From: Auriscalpium vulgare
Taxonomy: Eukaryota; Basidiomycota; Agaricomycetes; Russulales; Auriscalpiaceae
Length of the DNA stretch: 64,000 nt
Reading direction: 5' to 3'
Assembly (NCBI GenBank): GCA_019915015.1
Contig: JAHBBC010000040.1
Coordinates: forward strand, 186,001 to 250,000
Below are positions 1 through 11,407 of this stretch, in pieces. A program made the position numbers and the translations under genes. How positions within the stretch are numbered: the stretch's first letter is position 1; each line of letters opens with the position of its first letter. The notes below the pieces were generated by a model. It saw only the letters and a program-made list of their open reading frames with translations, made no database searches and had not been told where the DNA came from.

Positions 1-715
1 TGGGGAGGAGTCGGAGAGCCGAGGTAGGGAGTCGGAACGGTCGGGCGCGGAACTTGGTAGGACGCGTAGGAGCGCAGACGCGTGGGAAGAGCTGACGAAG
101 CAGCGGTATATAGACGCGATTCGACTTGTTGTAGGGACACTTTTGGACCTTGGGCCTACACCCGAGACTACACCTTTCGTTCCTGCTTCACAGAGAGCAC
201 CGCACGACGCGATACCGCCAGACCAGCCCGACACGATGCCTTAAACCAGGAAGTCGTAGCGACATCCGGGTCGCGCCACCTTTGCGATACCACGGGCTAC
301 GCTGCCCCGACTCAACCACAGACTGGAGTGATACAGTGTGGTAGGTTTTATGACTGACGTTTATATTCCAGGATAGCGACTCGGACGGTACAAGCGCGGG
401 GACACAGGTCGGACGGTCGGACGGCAAGGGCGACTCCGCAACTAGGACGGACCGGCGGCGACAGACGGGAGGGTCGCACCGAATAGTGTGGGAAGAGACG
501 CAACGTGCGACGGTCGGACGGGAGCGGAGAGAGAGAGAGAGAGAGAGCCGCAGGACGAGGGCAGGACCCGCGGGGTCCTGGGTGGTTTGTTCGGGGCACG
601 GTCGCGATCTTGGGTTTCTTCCTCCGACCCACTACCTCTTGGGCCAGCGGTTGGCTGCTCGCTCCCTCCATTTCTATCGACGTTCCCGGGGCCTCCCCCA
701 GGGTTCATCTCATCA
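1..715 (+). repeat. Partial LTR of the element-2 family, cut by the window edge
   Basis: This stretch is the reverse complement of the right-hand 715 bases of the 850-bp LTRs at 4899-5748 and 18404-19253, with a handful of substitutions. It ends in CATCA at 715. No primer-binding site follows, and the sequence passes directly into the pol gene of another Gypsy element. It is therefore the 3' LTR of an element lying mostly outside the window, or a solo LTR, inserted into resident pol. It contains a GA microsatellite near 528-547. The small ORFs on both strands are mirrored in the other LTR copies and are not considered genes. Confidence 0.85.
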
Positions 716-2847
716 GCGTCGAATTCGAGTATGGCCCAGCCCAACTTGAGGCTCAAGAATACCTCAAGGACGCTCTAGTGCATTCCGGAGCACTGAAGGC
801 CATCGACTACCAATCCCCTGCTCCAGTTATCCTCGCCGTCGACACTTCCTATATTGCTGTTGGGTATATCCTCGCCCAACAGGATCTTGACAACGCCAAA
901 CGCCGCCACTATTCACGTTTCGGATCCATTTCGCTCAACGACAGGGAACGCCGGTTCTCCCAACCCAAGCTAGAAATCTACGGCTTATTCCGAGCCCTCC
1001 GTGCGCTCAGAGTATACCTTATTGGACTTCGAAATCTCATCGTCGAGGTCGACGCATCTTCCATCAGCGGTATGCTGAAGAATCCGGACCTAGTACCCAC
1101 AGCAAGCATCAATCGCTGGATTATAGCGATTCTAGCCTTCAAATTCCTGCTGCGCCACGTCCCCGGAATTTTTCACGGCCCCGACGGACTTTCTAGACGT
1201 GTCCGACAACCCGGCGATCCTGAAGAACCACTCGACGGCGATTTCGACGACTGGCTCGACAACTTATACGGATTTCTAGTTGCCACCGTCACCCCGAATG
1301 ATCCAGAACCAGTCCCGCACTCTCCCATTTCCTCCCCCACAAGCCTCGCAGTTTTCGCCTTGACCGAGGACGGTCAAGAGTTCAATAAGGAGGAGGAGCC
1401 AGGGCTCGAGTACAGCGAAGTACCACGCACGGAAGGAGCGCGAAAAGCAGATCGCCGCCTCCTTGAAGTGCAGCAGTGGTTAGACAACCCCACTCGCCCC
1501 AGCAATATTTCGGACACCGCCTTTGGCACCTTCGTCCGCTACGCCACACGCTTCTTTCTCGACGGAAATCGACTCTGGAGAAGATCTGGAGATGGTGCAC
1601 ACAAACTCATTCCCCATCCCAATCGCCGCATTGCTATCCTCACCGACTGTCATGACAAAGTTGGCCACCGTGGAGTATTCGCTACCCGCTCTCTCATCGG
1701 GGAACACTTCTGGTGGCCCTCCTATGAAGCCGACGCAATGTGGTATGTCCGGACATGCATCGTCTGCCAACATCGCCAAAAGCTACAGATCTTAATGCCG
1801 CCCACCGTTGCAATGCCCGCCTCATTATTCGCCAAAGTCTACGTCGACACTATGTTTATGCCCGCGTCAAATGGCTACCGCTACATTGTCCAAGGCCGTT
1901 GCTCTCTTACGGCCTGGCCCGAATTTCGACTACTCAAGAAGGAGAACTCTGCACAAATCGCCGATTTTGTGCATGAGAATATCCTCAGCCGATGGAACTC
2001 ACTATGCGAAATAGTCACGGACAACGGAGGACCTTTCGTCAAAGCGCTGGTCCAGCTAGAGAAGAAATATCACATCCGTCACATTCGAATCAGCGGCTAC
2101 AACTCACGCGCCAACGGCATCGTGGAACGCTCGCATTACGACGTACGGCAAGCACTCGTCAAAGCAGCGGACGGAGACCAGACTCAATGGGCACGCCATG
2201 CTTATTCCGTATTCTGGTCCGACCGCATCACTACGCGCAAGCGTATGGGATGCTCGCCTTACTTTGCAGTCACCGGATGCCACCCGCTTATTCCACTCGA
2301 TATCTCGGAAGCCACATATCTCCAGCCGCCGCCCACCTCCATTCTCTCCACGACGGACTTAATTGTCCGACGCGCCGTCGCACTCCAGAAAAGATTCGAG
2401 CAGCTCTCCCGCCTACGATCCAACGTCTACGCCACTCGCCTCGCCAACGCACAACGCTTTGAAATAGAACACGCGCATACAATCAAGAATTACGACTTCA
2501 AACGCGGAATCCTAGTGCTCATGCGGCATACCGCGATAGAGAAATCCCTCAACCGCAAGATGCGTCCCCGCTACCTCGGACCACTTGTAGTGATTTCCCG
2601 CAACCGCGGTGGAGCCTACATCCTCGCAGAACTCGACGGTTCCGTGCTAGACCGACCCATCGCCGCATTCCGAGTCATTCCGTATTTCGCACGCCGTGAA
2701 CCTATTCCCATCGACTTATCCCAAGTCGACATCGACACACACCGCCTCCGCGAGCTAGAAACCTCGGAGACCGCTGGAAATGACGATGAAGAAGAGCCTA
2801 CCGCCTTAGACACCCAAGACGACGACAACCAAGTAGATGACGATTAA
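716..2847 (+). pseudogene. pol: Gypsy pol fragment: RNase H, integrase
   Basis: The open frame starts inside the upstream LTR (505), so its first ~70 residues are LTR-derived. Homology to the element 2 polyprotein begins just after the junction, at the start of the RNase H region. It continues through a linker, an HHCC integrase zinc domain (CHDKVGH then CIVC) and an integrase core with D (VDTMFMP), D (TDNGGPF) and E (GIVERSH), followed by a C-terminal region ending in an acidic tail. Reverse transcriptase and everything upstream are missing because of the LTR junction. Within the linker, 1359-1398 holds a hairpin and purine tract. There are no internal stops, so decay is recent or weak, but the gene cannot make a full polyprotein. 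Confidence 0.9.
1359..1398 (+). other. Internal (central) PPT-like tract with hairpin inside pol
   Basis: A perfect 8-bp stem (CTTGACCG / CGGTCAAG, 1359-1378) with AGGA loop is followed by an 11-nt spacer and an AGGAGGAGGAG purine run. The block closely matches the terminal PPT blocks at 20525-20561 and 24373-24409. It lies between RNase H and integrase and is translated there. A central polypurine tract acting as a second plus-strand primer is the simplest idea; this is inferred. Confidence 0.6.
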
Positions 2848-3190
2848 ATACGAATTACGGACACCATCCAGAACTAGTACCACTTCCTATCCTCCCCAGC
2901 TGATACTGAATATCCCCCTTACGATAGCAAGTCGCTCGCGTACATCGCTGAAGCGCAGGACTACTCAAGATAAAAGTCCTAAGTCAATGAAGGAATACTG
3001 AGACTTAAACAAAAGAATTCGAATTTCGACTTAGGAGTTTAGACCTCAAATTCCTCAACCGTTGTTCCGAAATAATGACACATAACGCGCAACTTAGCTC
3101 AAAGCGGTTATACGACCTCCAAGTGTATTTCGAGGCATTCAAGAAATTGCTATTGTACAAGACGTCAACGTTGCCACCCGATCACTTCCC
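2848..3190. other. Non-coding gap between resident pol and antisense gene
   Basis: This is AT-richer sequence between the 3' ends of two convergent genes. I see no LTR, tRNA or further ORF of note. It presumably holds the 3' UTRs of both. Confidence 0.5.
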
Positions 3191-4898
3191 CTACTCCCCC
3201 TGCCCATCGTACCGATTCCCATCCTCATCGAAACCCTCCGGCACTATCGACCGCCAATCTCCCGCCTGGTAGTACCACTCCGGATAGTTCAAGAGGCTCA
3301 GCTGCGACAGCCAAGCCGCCTCTATCGTCAGCCAGCTCGCGTACGCCCGTGCCATCGCGGTGTGGATCTCCGAGCGCTGTTCATGGACGGATTGCCTGAG
3401 ACCAGGATCAATGTCCGCGTCCTCAGGAACGCCGTTGATCGTCTCGTATTGCTCGTGGAGCATTTGCGGCGCGCCGTCAATACGCCAAGCATATGGAGAC
3501 GGACCAGGAGGCATCCTGCCCTTCGGAATACCGTTCTTGACGAACCACCGCATCACCTTGGCGTGCGCATGGATCTTACGCGCATGATCTACCGTCAAAA
3601 GAGGAGTCCAGATCAATACCACCGACAAAAAGAGGAAGACGAGCACATACCGTCTGGCACCACCCGGTTATCGTTGGCGTCCAGCACCTGCGGCGCAACA
3701 TTGGCCACAGGCGCGGCCGCGACTGCCACCGGCTCCCGCGGAATCAAGTCCTCGCTCTTCAAGCTAGCGAGAGCCGAAGAGACCTCGCGCCCCAGAGTAG
3801 AGGGCCCCGCGATGTCCGCCACGATTTCGATATCGTCGAACTGGCGGCGCGGTGTTCTAGAACCAAGACCGGAGGAGTTGAGCGCGGCTCGGACAAGAAG
3901 AGCGGCGTATGCCCACCCTGGATTGTCGCCTGCGTCTGCGAGAGCGGCCCCGAGTCCTCCACGATTTCGACCATTTGAATATCGGGTTCCACAGTCAACG
4001 CTACCTCGGGAACAGGAGCCTGGCGCGACGGCCCACTTTCCGAGCGCTCCGGCTCAGCGCGACCTAAGAAGAAATCAACGTCAATACCGAAATACACATT
4101 CCCTCACGACAACGCCACGTACCTTTCCTTTTGCCCGCCCCAGGAGGCTTCGAACGAATCACCACGGACATCATCGCCTTCACCTTTTTAGCAGGTGGCG
4201 GAGCGATGACCGCCTCCTCCGCGGCCCGATGCGCTTCGATCTCAGGCAGGAACTCCGCGATGACGGTCGATTTCTTGTCGAAATCGGCACCACGACCCAA
4301 ATTATCTATTCCAACCGACGCATTCAATATCGCAACCCACGCAGATCAAAAAGGAGGACTTACTCGTCGTGTTCCGGCCCTGCCACTTGCACGGCTGCTT
4401 GTCCTTCCGGCACCGCGGACAATCCACCGAAATACGCGGCTTGTCAAGGGTCCGCGAAGGCGAACAAAGTTCCGCCCGATCGTCCGAGAGGCGACACGGG
4501 TCGCAAACCTATACCCAGCTCGAAATCAGCGCTCAAGGCTTCCACTCCCCATCGAAATACCGACTCACCGCCGGATACCAATTCCCCTTCGTATCGTACC
4601 AAGCCGAGAGACCGTTGTTCAAATCCTCGAGGATATCGTCCGCCTGCTTGCCTTGGATGTACCGCCACTCCGCTTTGGTCAGCTTCCGCAGCTTCTCGAC
4701 GAGCGTCGGAGGCTTGGCAGCCGCCTTCGCCTTGCCCTTGCCTTTCGAAATAGCGGGGGGCGGCGGAGACGATTCACGACTCTCAGGACGGAGCCTAGCC
4801 TTACCCTTGCCCTTCGAAATCGGACGAGGTGGCGGCGACGACTCGACGACCTCCGAGAGCTCGTCCTCACCCTCGTTACCCTCGTCTCCGGCCTCCGA
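3191..4898 (-). CDS. Antisense accessory gene of the resident element, 3' part (six-Cys cluster protein)
   Basis: This is the downstream half of a minus-strand gene whose start is at 19762. Joining 19254 to 4898 and dropping one CCGA copy keeps the frame. Segments in order: an acidic region with two Ser-Pro/GKGKA-type basic repeats; a conserved stretch ending near 4569; an intron (4509-4568); an exon 4364-4508 carrying two CX2C pairs and single Cys residues (CDPC...C...CPRCRKDKQPC); further GT-AG exons; and a last exon ending at 3191 rich in aromatic and charged residues. One frame break near 3946 lies in a C4 run and may be a sequence error. The function is unknown; the Cys array suggests zinc binding. 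The interruption by 14.4 kb of retrotransposon makes this copy non-functional. Confidence 0.7.
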
Positions 4899-5748
4899 TG
4901 ATGAGATGAACCCTGGGGGAGGCCCCGGGAACGTCGATAGAAATGGAGGGAGCGAGCAGCCAACCGTTGGCCCAAGAGGTAGTGGGTCGGAGGAAGAAAC
5001 CCAAGATCGCGACCGTGCCCCGAACAAACCACCCAGGACCCCGCGGGTCCTGCCCTCGTCCTGCGGCCCTCTCTCTCTCTCTCTCTCCGCTCCCGTCCGA
5101 CCGTCGCACGTTGCGTCTCTTCCCACACTACTCGGTGCGACCCTCCCGTCTGTCGCCGCCGGTCCGTCCTAGTTGCGGAGTCGCCCTTGCCGTCCGACCG
5201 TCCGACCTGTGTCCCCGCGCTTGTACCGTCCGAGCCGCTATCCTGGAATATAAACGTCAGTCATAAAACCTACCACACTGTATCACTCCAGTCTGTGGTT
5301 GAGTCGGGGCAGCGTAGCCCGTGGTATCGCAAAGGTGGCGCGACCCGGATGTCGCTACGGCTTCCTGGTTTAAGGCATCGTGTCGGGCTGGTCTGGCGGT
5401 GTCGCGTCGTGCGGTGCTCTCTGTGAAGCAGGAACGAAAGGTGTAGTCTCGGGTGTAGGCCCAAGGTCCAAAAGTGTCCCTACAACAAGTCGAATCGCGT
5501 CTATATACCGCTGCTTCGTCAGCTCTTCCCACGCGTCTGCGCTCCTACGCGTCCTACCAAGTTCCGCGCCCGACCGTTCCGACTCCCTACCTCGGCTCTC
5601 CGTCTCCTCCCCAGACGCTCGCTTGCTTTGTGCTGTCCCGTGGTCGTGCCGGTGCCGCGACGCCTGTGGGGCGTCTCGGGGGGTGTGTGTCTTGGTGTAG
5701 CGGTGTGATTGGTCCGTTTCGGTGCCTGTAGCGCTGCGGGTCCCATCA
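4899..5748 (-). repeat. Element 2 3' LTR
   Basis: Direct repeat of 18404-19253, bounded by TGATGAG and CCCATCA on the plus strand. It is preceded (element sense) by the PPT at 5749-5760 and followed by target site CCGA. It contains a CT/GA dinucleotide run. Confidence 0.95.
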
Positions 5749-5786
5749 TCCTCCCCCCAACTGAGCTACCGACTGCCCTCAGTCGG
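5749..5786 (-). promoter_or_regulatory. Element 2 terminal PPT with upstream hairpin
   Basis: On the minus strand a perfect 7-bp stem CCGACTG-AGGG-CAGTCGG (5786-5769) is followed by an 8-nt spacer and the purine tract TTGGGGGGAGGA, which abuts the LTR at 5748. The position is exactly that expected for the plus-strand primer of reverse transcription. Confidence 0.85.
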
Positions 5787-5897
5787 CGAATCCCCGGATG
5801 GCTCCTCCTGATAAAGGCTCCCTCGCGCCGTCTCGATGAGTCGTCAGGTAGCGTCGCACCGCCCGCCCGACCAACCAACCCCCCCCCACACACCATC

Positions 5898-7024
5898 ATG
5901 ACCTGGTCTCCCCACACGTACCGTCGCGGTACTCTCTTGCTGTACCACCTGGGTCGGGCCCCCAGCGCGGACTTCCCGCTCGCAGCAGCCGCCGAAGCGA
6001 TCGAATCGCGCGAGCGTTGGGCACAGGAGGTGTTGGCTGACATTGTACGGTTCCCCTCTTTTCCGCCCCGTTGTCGCGCTAACCGTCCGCTCCCATCGGC
6101 TGTAGGAATCCATCACCGATTCCGACCCCAGGCTGATCATCCCCCTCGCCGAGCGCATCCTCATGCCGATACTCGAGAACGCCATCCTCCTCGTACCCGA
6201 GGTCGAGGATCGCTTCCGCTCGTGGGCGGGGCGCTTTCTTCGTCCCGCCCCGCTCCCTACGACCGAGCTGCACCCGTGGACCTCCGTTGTTGATCGGGTC
6301 GACCTACTTGACGCCCCCAAGGTTCGGCTGACCGCGACGCTGGTTGAGGAGAACTTTTGGTCGTGTTTCGCAAACGCGGGTGCTCGGTCGCGTCGTACTT
6401 GCGCGAGCTCGCCATTTTCCATGCCGCCATCCCCGATGACCGTCCCCTGGGCAACCAGACGTGGGTCGCGTACGTCCTCCGAGAGGCCTTGGAATGTTCC
6501 GCGCTCTCCATTCGCCACTCGCGTGGTGGGACCGCTTTCCTTCCCGACTACGTCGCCCGCGAGTCGACCGCTTGGCCATTTCGCCCCCCACGCAGTACGG
6601 TCGCAACCTCGGCGGACTGGGTGCGCGTCTTTTAGCTCGTTTCGAGGCCGTGTACCGCGAGACCGTCGAGGAGCTCGCTGGGGCTACGGAGAACGTCGCC
6701 AATCTGCAAGCCCTTTGGGCCGACGCTCCCTACCTGTTAGCCATCGTTCGCGACCCCTGCCTCTCCCTCGAGCACGCAACCCGACTCTTCCTGGAGTACG
6801 CAGTGACTGCGGCATACGTTCTGCGCCATTTCCCAGCCGCCCCGACCGAGCCCGACCTTTACACGAACAACCTCTTGGTGACCTTTGTGCGCCATCGTGT
6901 ATTGTCGGGGCTCCCCGCCTTGCCCGCCGGTGATGGTGTCGGCTTGGTTGACGACGATGCCGGCGGTGTCGATTCGACGAGCAGATGCAGGGCGATCCCG
7001 TGGACGCGGGGGTGTCGGGGATAA
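5898..7024 (+). CDS. Element 2 cargo gene A (paralogue of cargo gene B1), apparent frameshifts
   Basis: The first exon, from ATG 5898, encodes about 49 residues and ends at a GT donor after the codons for LADI. The intron runs to the CTGTAG acceptor at about 6106. The downstream frame is Leu/Ala-rich and helical-looking. Reading on to the stop at 7024 needs two frame changes: near 6353 in a T run and near 6590 in a C6 run. Both are homopolymers, so the gene may be intact in reality. First-exon length, intron position and the following hydrophobic pattern match cargo gene B1 at 7542, so the two are probably ancient tandem duplicates. I recognise no known domain. It is transcribed against gag-pol. 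Confidence 0.5.
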
Positions 7025-7407
7025 TGTCGCTGTGATGGAGCGTGTGGTGGTCGGCGATGTCGGCGCGATAGTGGATTACCGCAGCGATAGTGATAGCGAC
7101 ATCGCGAGCAGTCGCGAGTAGTGTACCCCTTCTGTAAATGGTCTCTCCGGCCGCCATGAATCGCACAGAACTGTGGCCCTGATGTCTCATAGCAATGATC
7201 GTCGCGTTTCGCTGCGTGGGCGACTCATAGCGTCGCGCGGTCTCCGACCGTGTTCTGATGGATCGCGGATTCGGTTGCGCGTGGTCGGCTCTGACTTTGT
7301 CTTGTCCCGCTCCCTTCTGGCTACTTGCTCCTCGTGCACCCTGCGCAGGCTGGTCACCCGTCGCCGAGAAAATCCCTATCTTTCTCCTCGTCGCTCGTGA
7401 CTGGCCA

Positions 7408-7447
7408 TCCTCCCCCCAACTGAAATCTGCGCCTGTCCTCAGACGCA
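7408..7447 (-). other. Internal PPT-like tract with hairpin between cargo genes A and B1
   Basis: On the minus strand TGCGTCTG-AGGA-CAGGCGCA (7447-7428) pairs over 8 bp with one G-U, then an 8-nt spacer, then TTGGGGGGAGGA (7419-7408). The purine tract, spacer length and loop match the terminal PPT at 5749. No LTR follows. The imperfect pair is a G-U wobble only in element-sense RNA. Confidence 0.7.
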
Positions 7448-7541
7448 AATTCTCCGGCCAACCCCGGCATATCGGGTCGCGGCGGGTTTCCGACGGCCTA
7501 CACAACGAGTGCGGTCGGTGCGTGCGACCCAGCCTCCGACC

Positions 7542-8721
7542 ATGTCGTCCAGTTTCACCCTTGAGGCGCGTGCTTTCGCCCTTGTCGGGCTACTCCTCAC
7601 TCCGCCCGCGATTGACCTGGAGACCGCTCCCGTCGAGACCCTGGTTCTGGCTCGGGAGGAGTGGGGTCGCAAGGTTGCTACGCTCTACGTAAGTCCTCGC
7701 GCTGTCGTTGCGATCCCCGCTCACGTCCGTGTCGCGCTTATCCAGAATGAAGTGTATAACACTGCGAAGCCATCCGTCCTTCGTCTTGTCCAGGCAATTG
7801 TCAGCCCCGTCTTCGAGACGCTGTTCACTGTGTCCCCCGAGTCGCGCGCCGCGTTTGCTGAATGGGGTGGTAACCTCATCAGCGACCTCGCGCCTCCGAC
7901 GTCCGCTCCTCTCGACCCGACATTTTCGGTTCGCCCGATCGCTGGATTCACCTTCCCGAACAATCGCGACCACTCTCGCCAGCTCTCGCGCCTCTGCGAG
8001 GGCGCCCTGTGGGCCGCATTTGAGTCGGGCCGCACGTCCGTTCCCCAGTACCGTCGCAGCCTTGGTGAGCTCTGCTGGCCGCTCATCCCACCGGTCGCGG
8101 AGCGGGCATCGACGCGACAGTCCACGCGGAGTTCATTGCCGGCATGAATGCTTGCGCTTCGGCTCTTCAGCGCCTGAACGGCGGGGAAGAGGCCCTCCTG
8201 TCCGAGGTCCATCGCCTCTCCTACTCGACCACGGCATATCCCTCCCCGACCTCCTGCGTACCCTCGCGCACCCTCTGTCCGATACGCTCATTACCCACAC
8301 CACCGAGACCGTGGCGACCTTGGCGTCGATCTACGGCACCATCGCGCAACTTGCGCGACCCGACGACCGCCGCGCGCGTGGTCGCTGGGGTCCGTATGCC
8401 GACGCCTTTGACTCTGCGGATGGGTTCTTGGAGGCCGCCGCTGCCGCGTATCTGCGCGACGCCTTGCAGTGGTCCACCACTATCGACAGTCTTCATGCGC
8501 GCACCGCCATTGAGAGCGCTATCCTCGCGTCGAACCTCCCCACCGAGTTATTGGCCGACGTCCACAGCGACCCGACGATGTTCTTGGACGAGGTCGTGAC
8601 GTTCCGCGCAGTCCCGATGGGTTGGCAAAACGCGCACCGTGGTCGTCGAGGCGGGGGTGCGACTCGGGGGCGCCTCACTCAGCAGGGGCGTATCCCGCGT
8701 GACGATCCTACCACGCTGTAG
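7542..8721 (+). CDS. Element 2 cargo gene B1, apparent frameshifts
   Basis: ATG 7542 opens a 49-codon exon (7542-7688). A 57-nt GTAAGT...CAG intron (7689-7745) follows, then a long second exon. The second exon needs frame changes near 8105 (beside a G run) and near 8215 to stay in the coding-looking frame, which ends at 8721. The product is alanine/leucine-rich and probably all-helical. I recognise no motif. It shares exon-1 length, intron phase and hydrophobic spacing with cargo gene A upstream. Lying between pol and the 3' LTR on the opposite strand, it is an accessory gene rather than a structural gene of the element. Confidence 0.5.
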
Positions 8722-9210
8722 CGTCGTCGCGCTGTCGGAGCGTCGGGAGATAAAGGGAAAGAAAGAGCCCGCGTTAGTGTAGTGCCTTGTGCCCGCATGT
8801 ACGTCGTTGAATGCCTCCCAATACGAGTATTGAACTTGCGACGCGTTACCCGCTTGTGCGACGCCAGTGTACCGTGGTCGCGCCCCGTGGGAGGGGCGGG
8901 CGCCAACGACTTGTGCCATTTCGCTCGTGCCAGCGACACGTGCCCGCCACGCGGCGTCGGAGCCGCGCGTGGCGTCCCGCACCGGTCCGGGGAACGTCGC
9001 GGGATCAAATCAACGATCGCTGATCAGATCGCGGATCGACCCGGCATCGTGGGCGCTCGGAGGCAAAACCGGCGCTCTGGCCGGGCCACGCGGCCGGTCG
9101 CTCCCACGCACGCGCCATTGTTCGTGCGCCTGCGGCGAAGTCGCCGTCGCCCTTCTTCCCTCTCCCCCCTCTCACTCGCTCCCTCACCCGCCCCCTCGAT
9201 TCCTCTTGCC

Positions 9211-11214
9211 ATGGACACTGCTTCCCTCGCCGACACCACCGCCACGCGTACCATGCTGGAGACCCAGCTGGGCCTACTCGAGGCCATGGCGCGCGACGCC
9301 ACCGCCGAGGCGCAGCTCGTCTTGTTGCGGCCGCAAGTCCGCCAACTCCTGGTGCGCCCGCTCTGTTTTGCCTGCAAGGATCGCTCTGACCTGTTCCCCG
9401 CTTGTGCCGTCCCAGCGTCATACTACGACGCCCCGCGATCGCGGTGTGGTGTTCCCTGCTGCGGTGCGCGCGCGGTACGACGCTCTCGACGACGCCGTGC
9501 GACCGCCGACCGCGCCCCGCGATGACGGAGACGACGAGGACGAGGAGGTCGCCCCCGCTGCTGTCCCCCCGACCGCCCCCAGCGGCGCCGTCCAGACGGG
9601 CGCGCCCGCAGTGGAGGCCTCTCCAGCTCCTCGTCGTCGCCCCAAGGTGCGTCGCTGGCGCTCGGCCTCCTTCTCTGCTAACCTTCCTTTTGCAGGCTCG
9701 TCGGGTGCCTGCCAACCGCGCGGAGGTTGTGCTACCCCGCGTCGCTCCGCCCCCGCCTCCTCCTTCTGCACGGAGCGAGCGTCATGCTGCGCGCAGCGCC
9801 CGTCGACCGCGCCGCCCTCGTCGAAGCGTGTTGGCAAGCGCCGTGCTTCCCGGTCCCCCGTGCCCACACCTCCTCCTCGTGCACCGTCCCGTTCGCGCTC
9901 CGCCGTGGTCGCTCCGCCAAAAGGGCCGACCTACCCCGGGCGTCGGTCGCCTCCAGCCCGTCTCGCCCCCGCTCCCCGTCGTCCTCGCCGACCGCCGGCC
10001 TTGACGACTCGCTGTCGGAGGCGGTCGATGAAGATGGCGACCCGATGTTCCACGCGTCGGACCGTCGCCCCACGAACACGGAGCGCTACGCCGGTGAACG
10101 TCTCAAGGTGAGTCGCACCATGTGCCACGGTGTCCGTCCTTACTCACGCCTCCCCGGTTGTAGACTGCCACCCGTTGCGCCCGCTGCGAGCACCACTTCA
10201 AGCGTGGGCCAAAACGCTGCGAATTCAAGCCGCACTTGCCGTCCAAGTGCATACGCTGCCGTGCGCAGCGGAAGTCCTGCACCGGCGCCGTGCTCGCGGA
10301 CGGCACGCGACCACGCGCTCCTCCTCCTCGTGCCAACCGCGGACGCGCTGGCCGCTCGCGTGCCGCTTCCCGCGGCCCTCGGGTCCCGTTCGGCTCTTCG
10401 CGCCGCCACGGTGTCTTCACCGCCCGCTTGCTCGAGGAGTTGCTCGCGTCCGCCGACTCGATGGGTAGGTTTCCCCACTCGTCCCACCTGCCTACTGCTA
10501 ACTTCCCTTGTCTCTTCCACAGATCCCCGCGACGTGCTCGCGAGCTGCTGGCCGAGGTTCTGTCGTCTGTCGACGCGGACATCGGCCGGTCGAATCGCTC
10601 CCGCTCCCGCTGCCGATCGCTTCCCGACAACGCCGACTCCATCGCCCTCGTCCAGGCGGATCTGGACGCCAGTCGGACGACCCTCCTGCTATGGCCCTAC
10701 CGCCACGACCGCCTTCTCCTGCGCTGGGCGCAGCTCACCCATCGGTACGCGCGCGCGGGGACACTTCCGACGTTCCGGGCTCCGACGTCGCCCTTCCCCT
10801 TCTCCTCCCGGTTCCCCTGTCGCCGGCCCCAGCGGCCTCCACGCCCCGACTCGCCCGCCCTCGCGACGATCCCACCCAGCTCCGTCGCGGCTTCAACGTC
10901 GGGGGACCCTGCCGACTCTGGCGAGGAAGAAGACGAGCTCGACACTGCCGTCAAGTCGCCGGAGCCCGACGATGACGAGGAGGACGACAGGGACTCCGCC
11001 GTGGCAGCCCCCGCCCTGCTGGGCCATCGGGTAGTGCGATCGAGGAGGACGAGGAGAACGAGGTGGACGAAGCGGGTCCTAAGGCGGCCGACCCGGACGA
11101 CGACGCGGATGAAGAGGGCGCCCCGGCGGCTGGCGAGGACGACGAAGATGACGAGGACGAGGAGGGTAGTGACGCGGCCGCGGAGGAGGTCGCCGACATG
11201 GACGTCGACGAGTA
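9211..11214 (+). CDS. Element 2 cargo gene B2: six-cysteine cluster protein, apparent frameshifts
   Basis: ATG 9211 follows a pyrimidine-rich leader. The N-terminal ~70 residues look helical with one CX2C-like pair (CFAC). Then come proline/arginine/acidic low-complexity segments and, after a GT-AG intron ending 10163, the cluster starting CARCEHHFKR. Its spacing is about CX2CX10CX9CX2CX6C. A third intron lies at about 10465-10521. The C terminus is very acidic, ending in DMDVDE before TAA 11212-11214. Frame breaks occur near 9437, in the low-complexity middle, and near 11030. The cluster resembles that of the resident element's antisense gene. Zinc or nucleic-acid binding is inferred only. 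Confidence 0.55.
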
Positions 11215-11348
11215 AGTTCGGTTTTCCGCCTTTCTCGTGCCGCCTCTGTACTATACGTGTACCATATTCGCTCCGGTCTCGTTCTTTCTCGTGTATTCTG
11301 GTTAATTTCTTGACTCTCGTGTTCTGTATGCTTGTACGTGCTCGCCGA

Positions 11349-11354
11349 AATAAA
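11349..11354 (+). terminator. Poly(A) signal-like AATAAA downstream of cargo gene B2
   Basis: AATAAA lies about 135 bases beyond the B2 stop codon, in T-rich 3'-UTR-like sequence. It supports independent plus-strand transcription of the cargo. Confidence 0.45.
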
Positions 11355-11407
11355 GTTTCAGTGTTCCCCCACCACAAAGGGAGAAAGAAATAAGTTAAAC
11401 TGTAATC

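Noticed and set aside
442..778. Ser/Arg-rich ORFs on both strands, also at 4876-5126 and 18327-18677
   Set aside because: They are shadows within the LTR, repeated in every copy and without independent coding signs.
505..2847. A single 780-codon open frame as an intact gene
   Set aside because: The first ~70 codons lie in the LTR; pol homology starts only after 716, and RT is missing.
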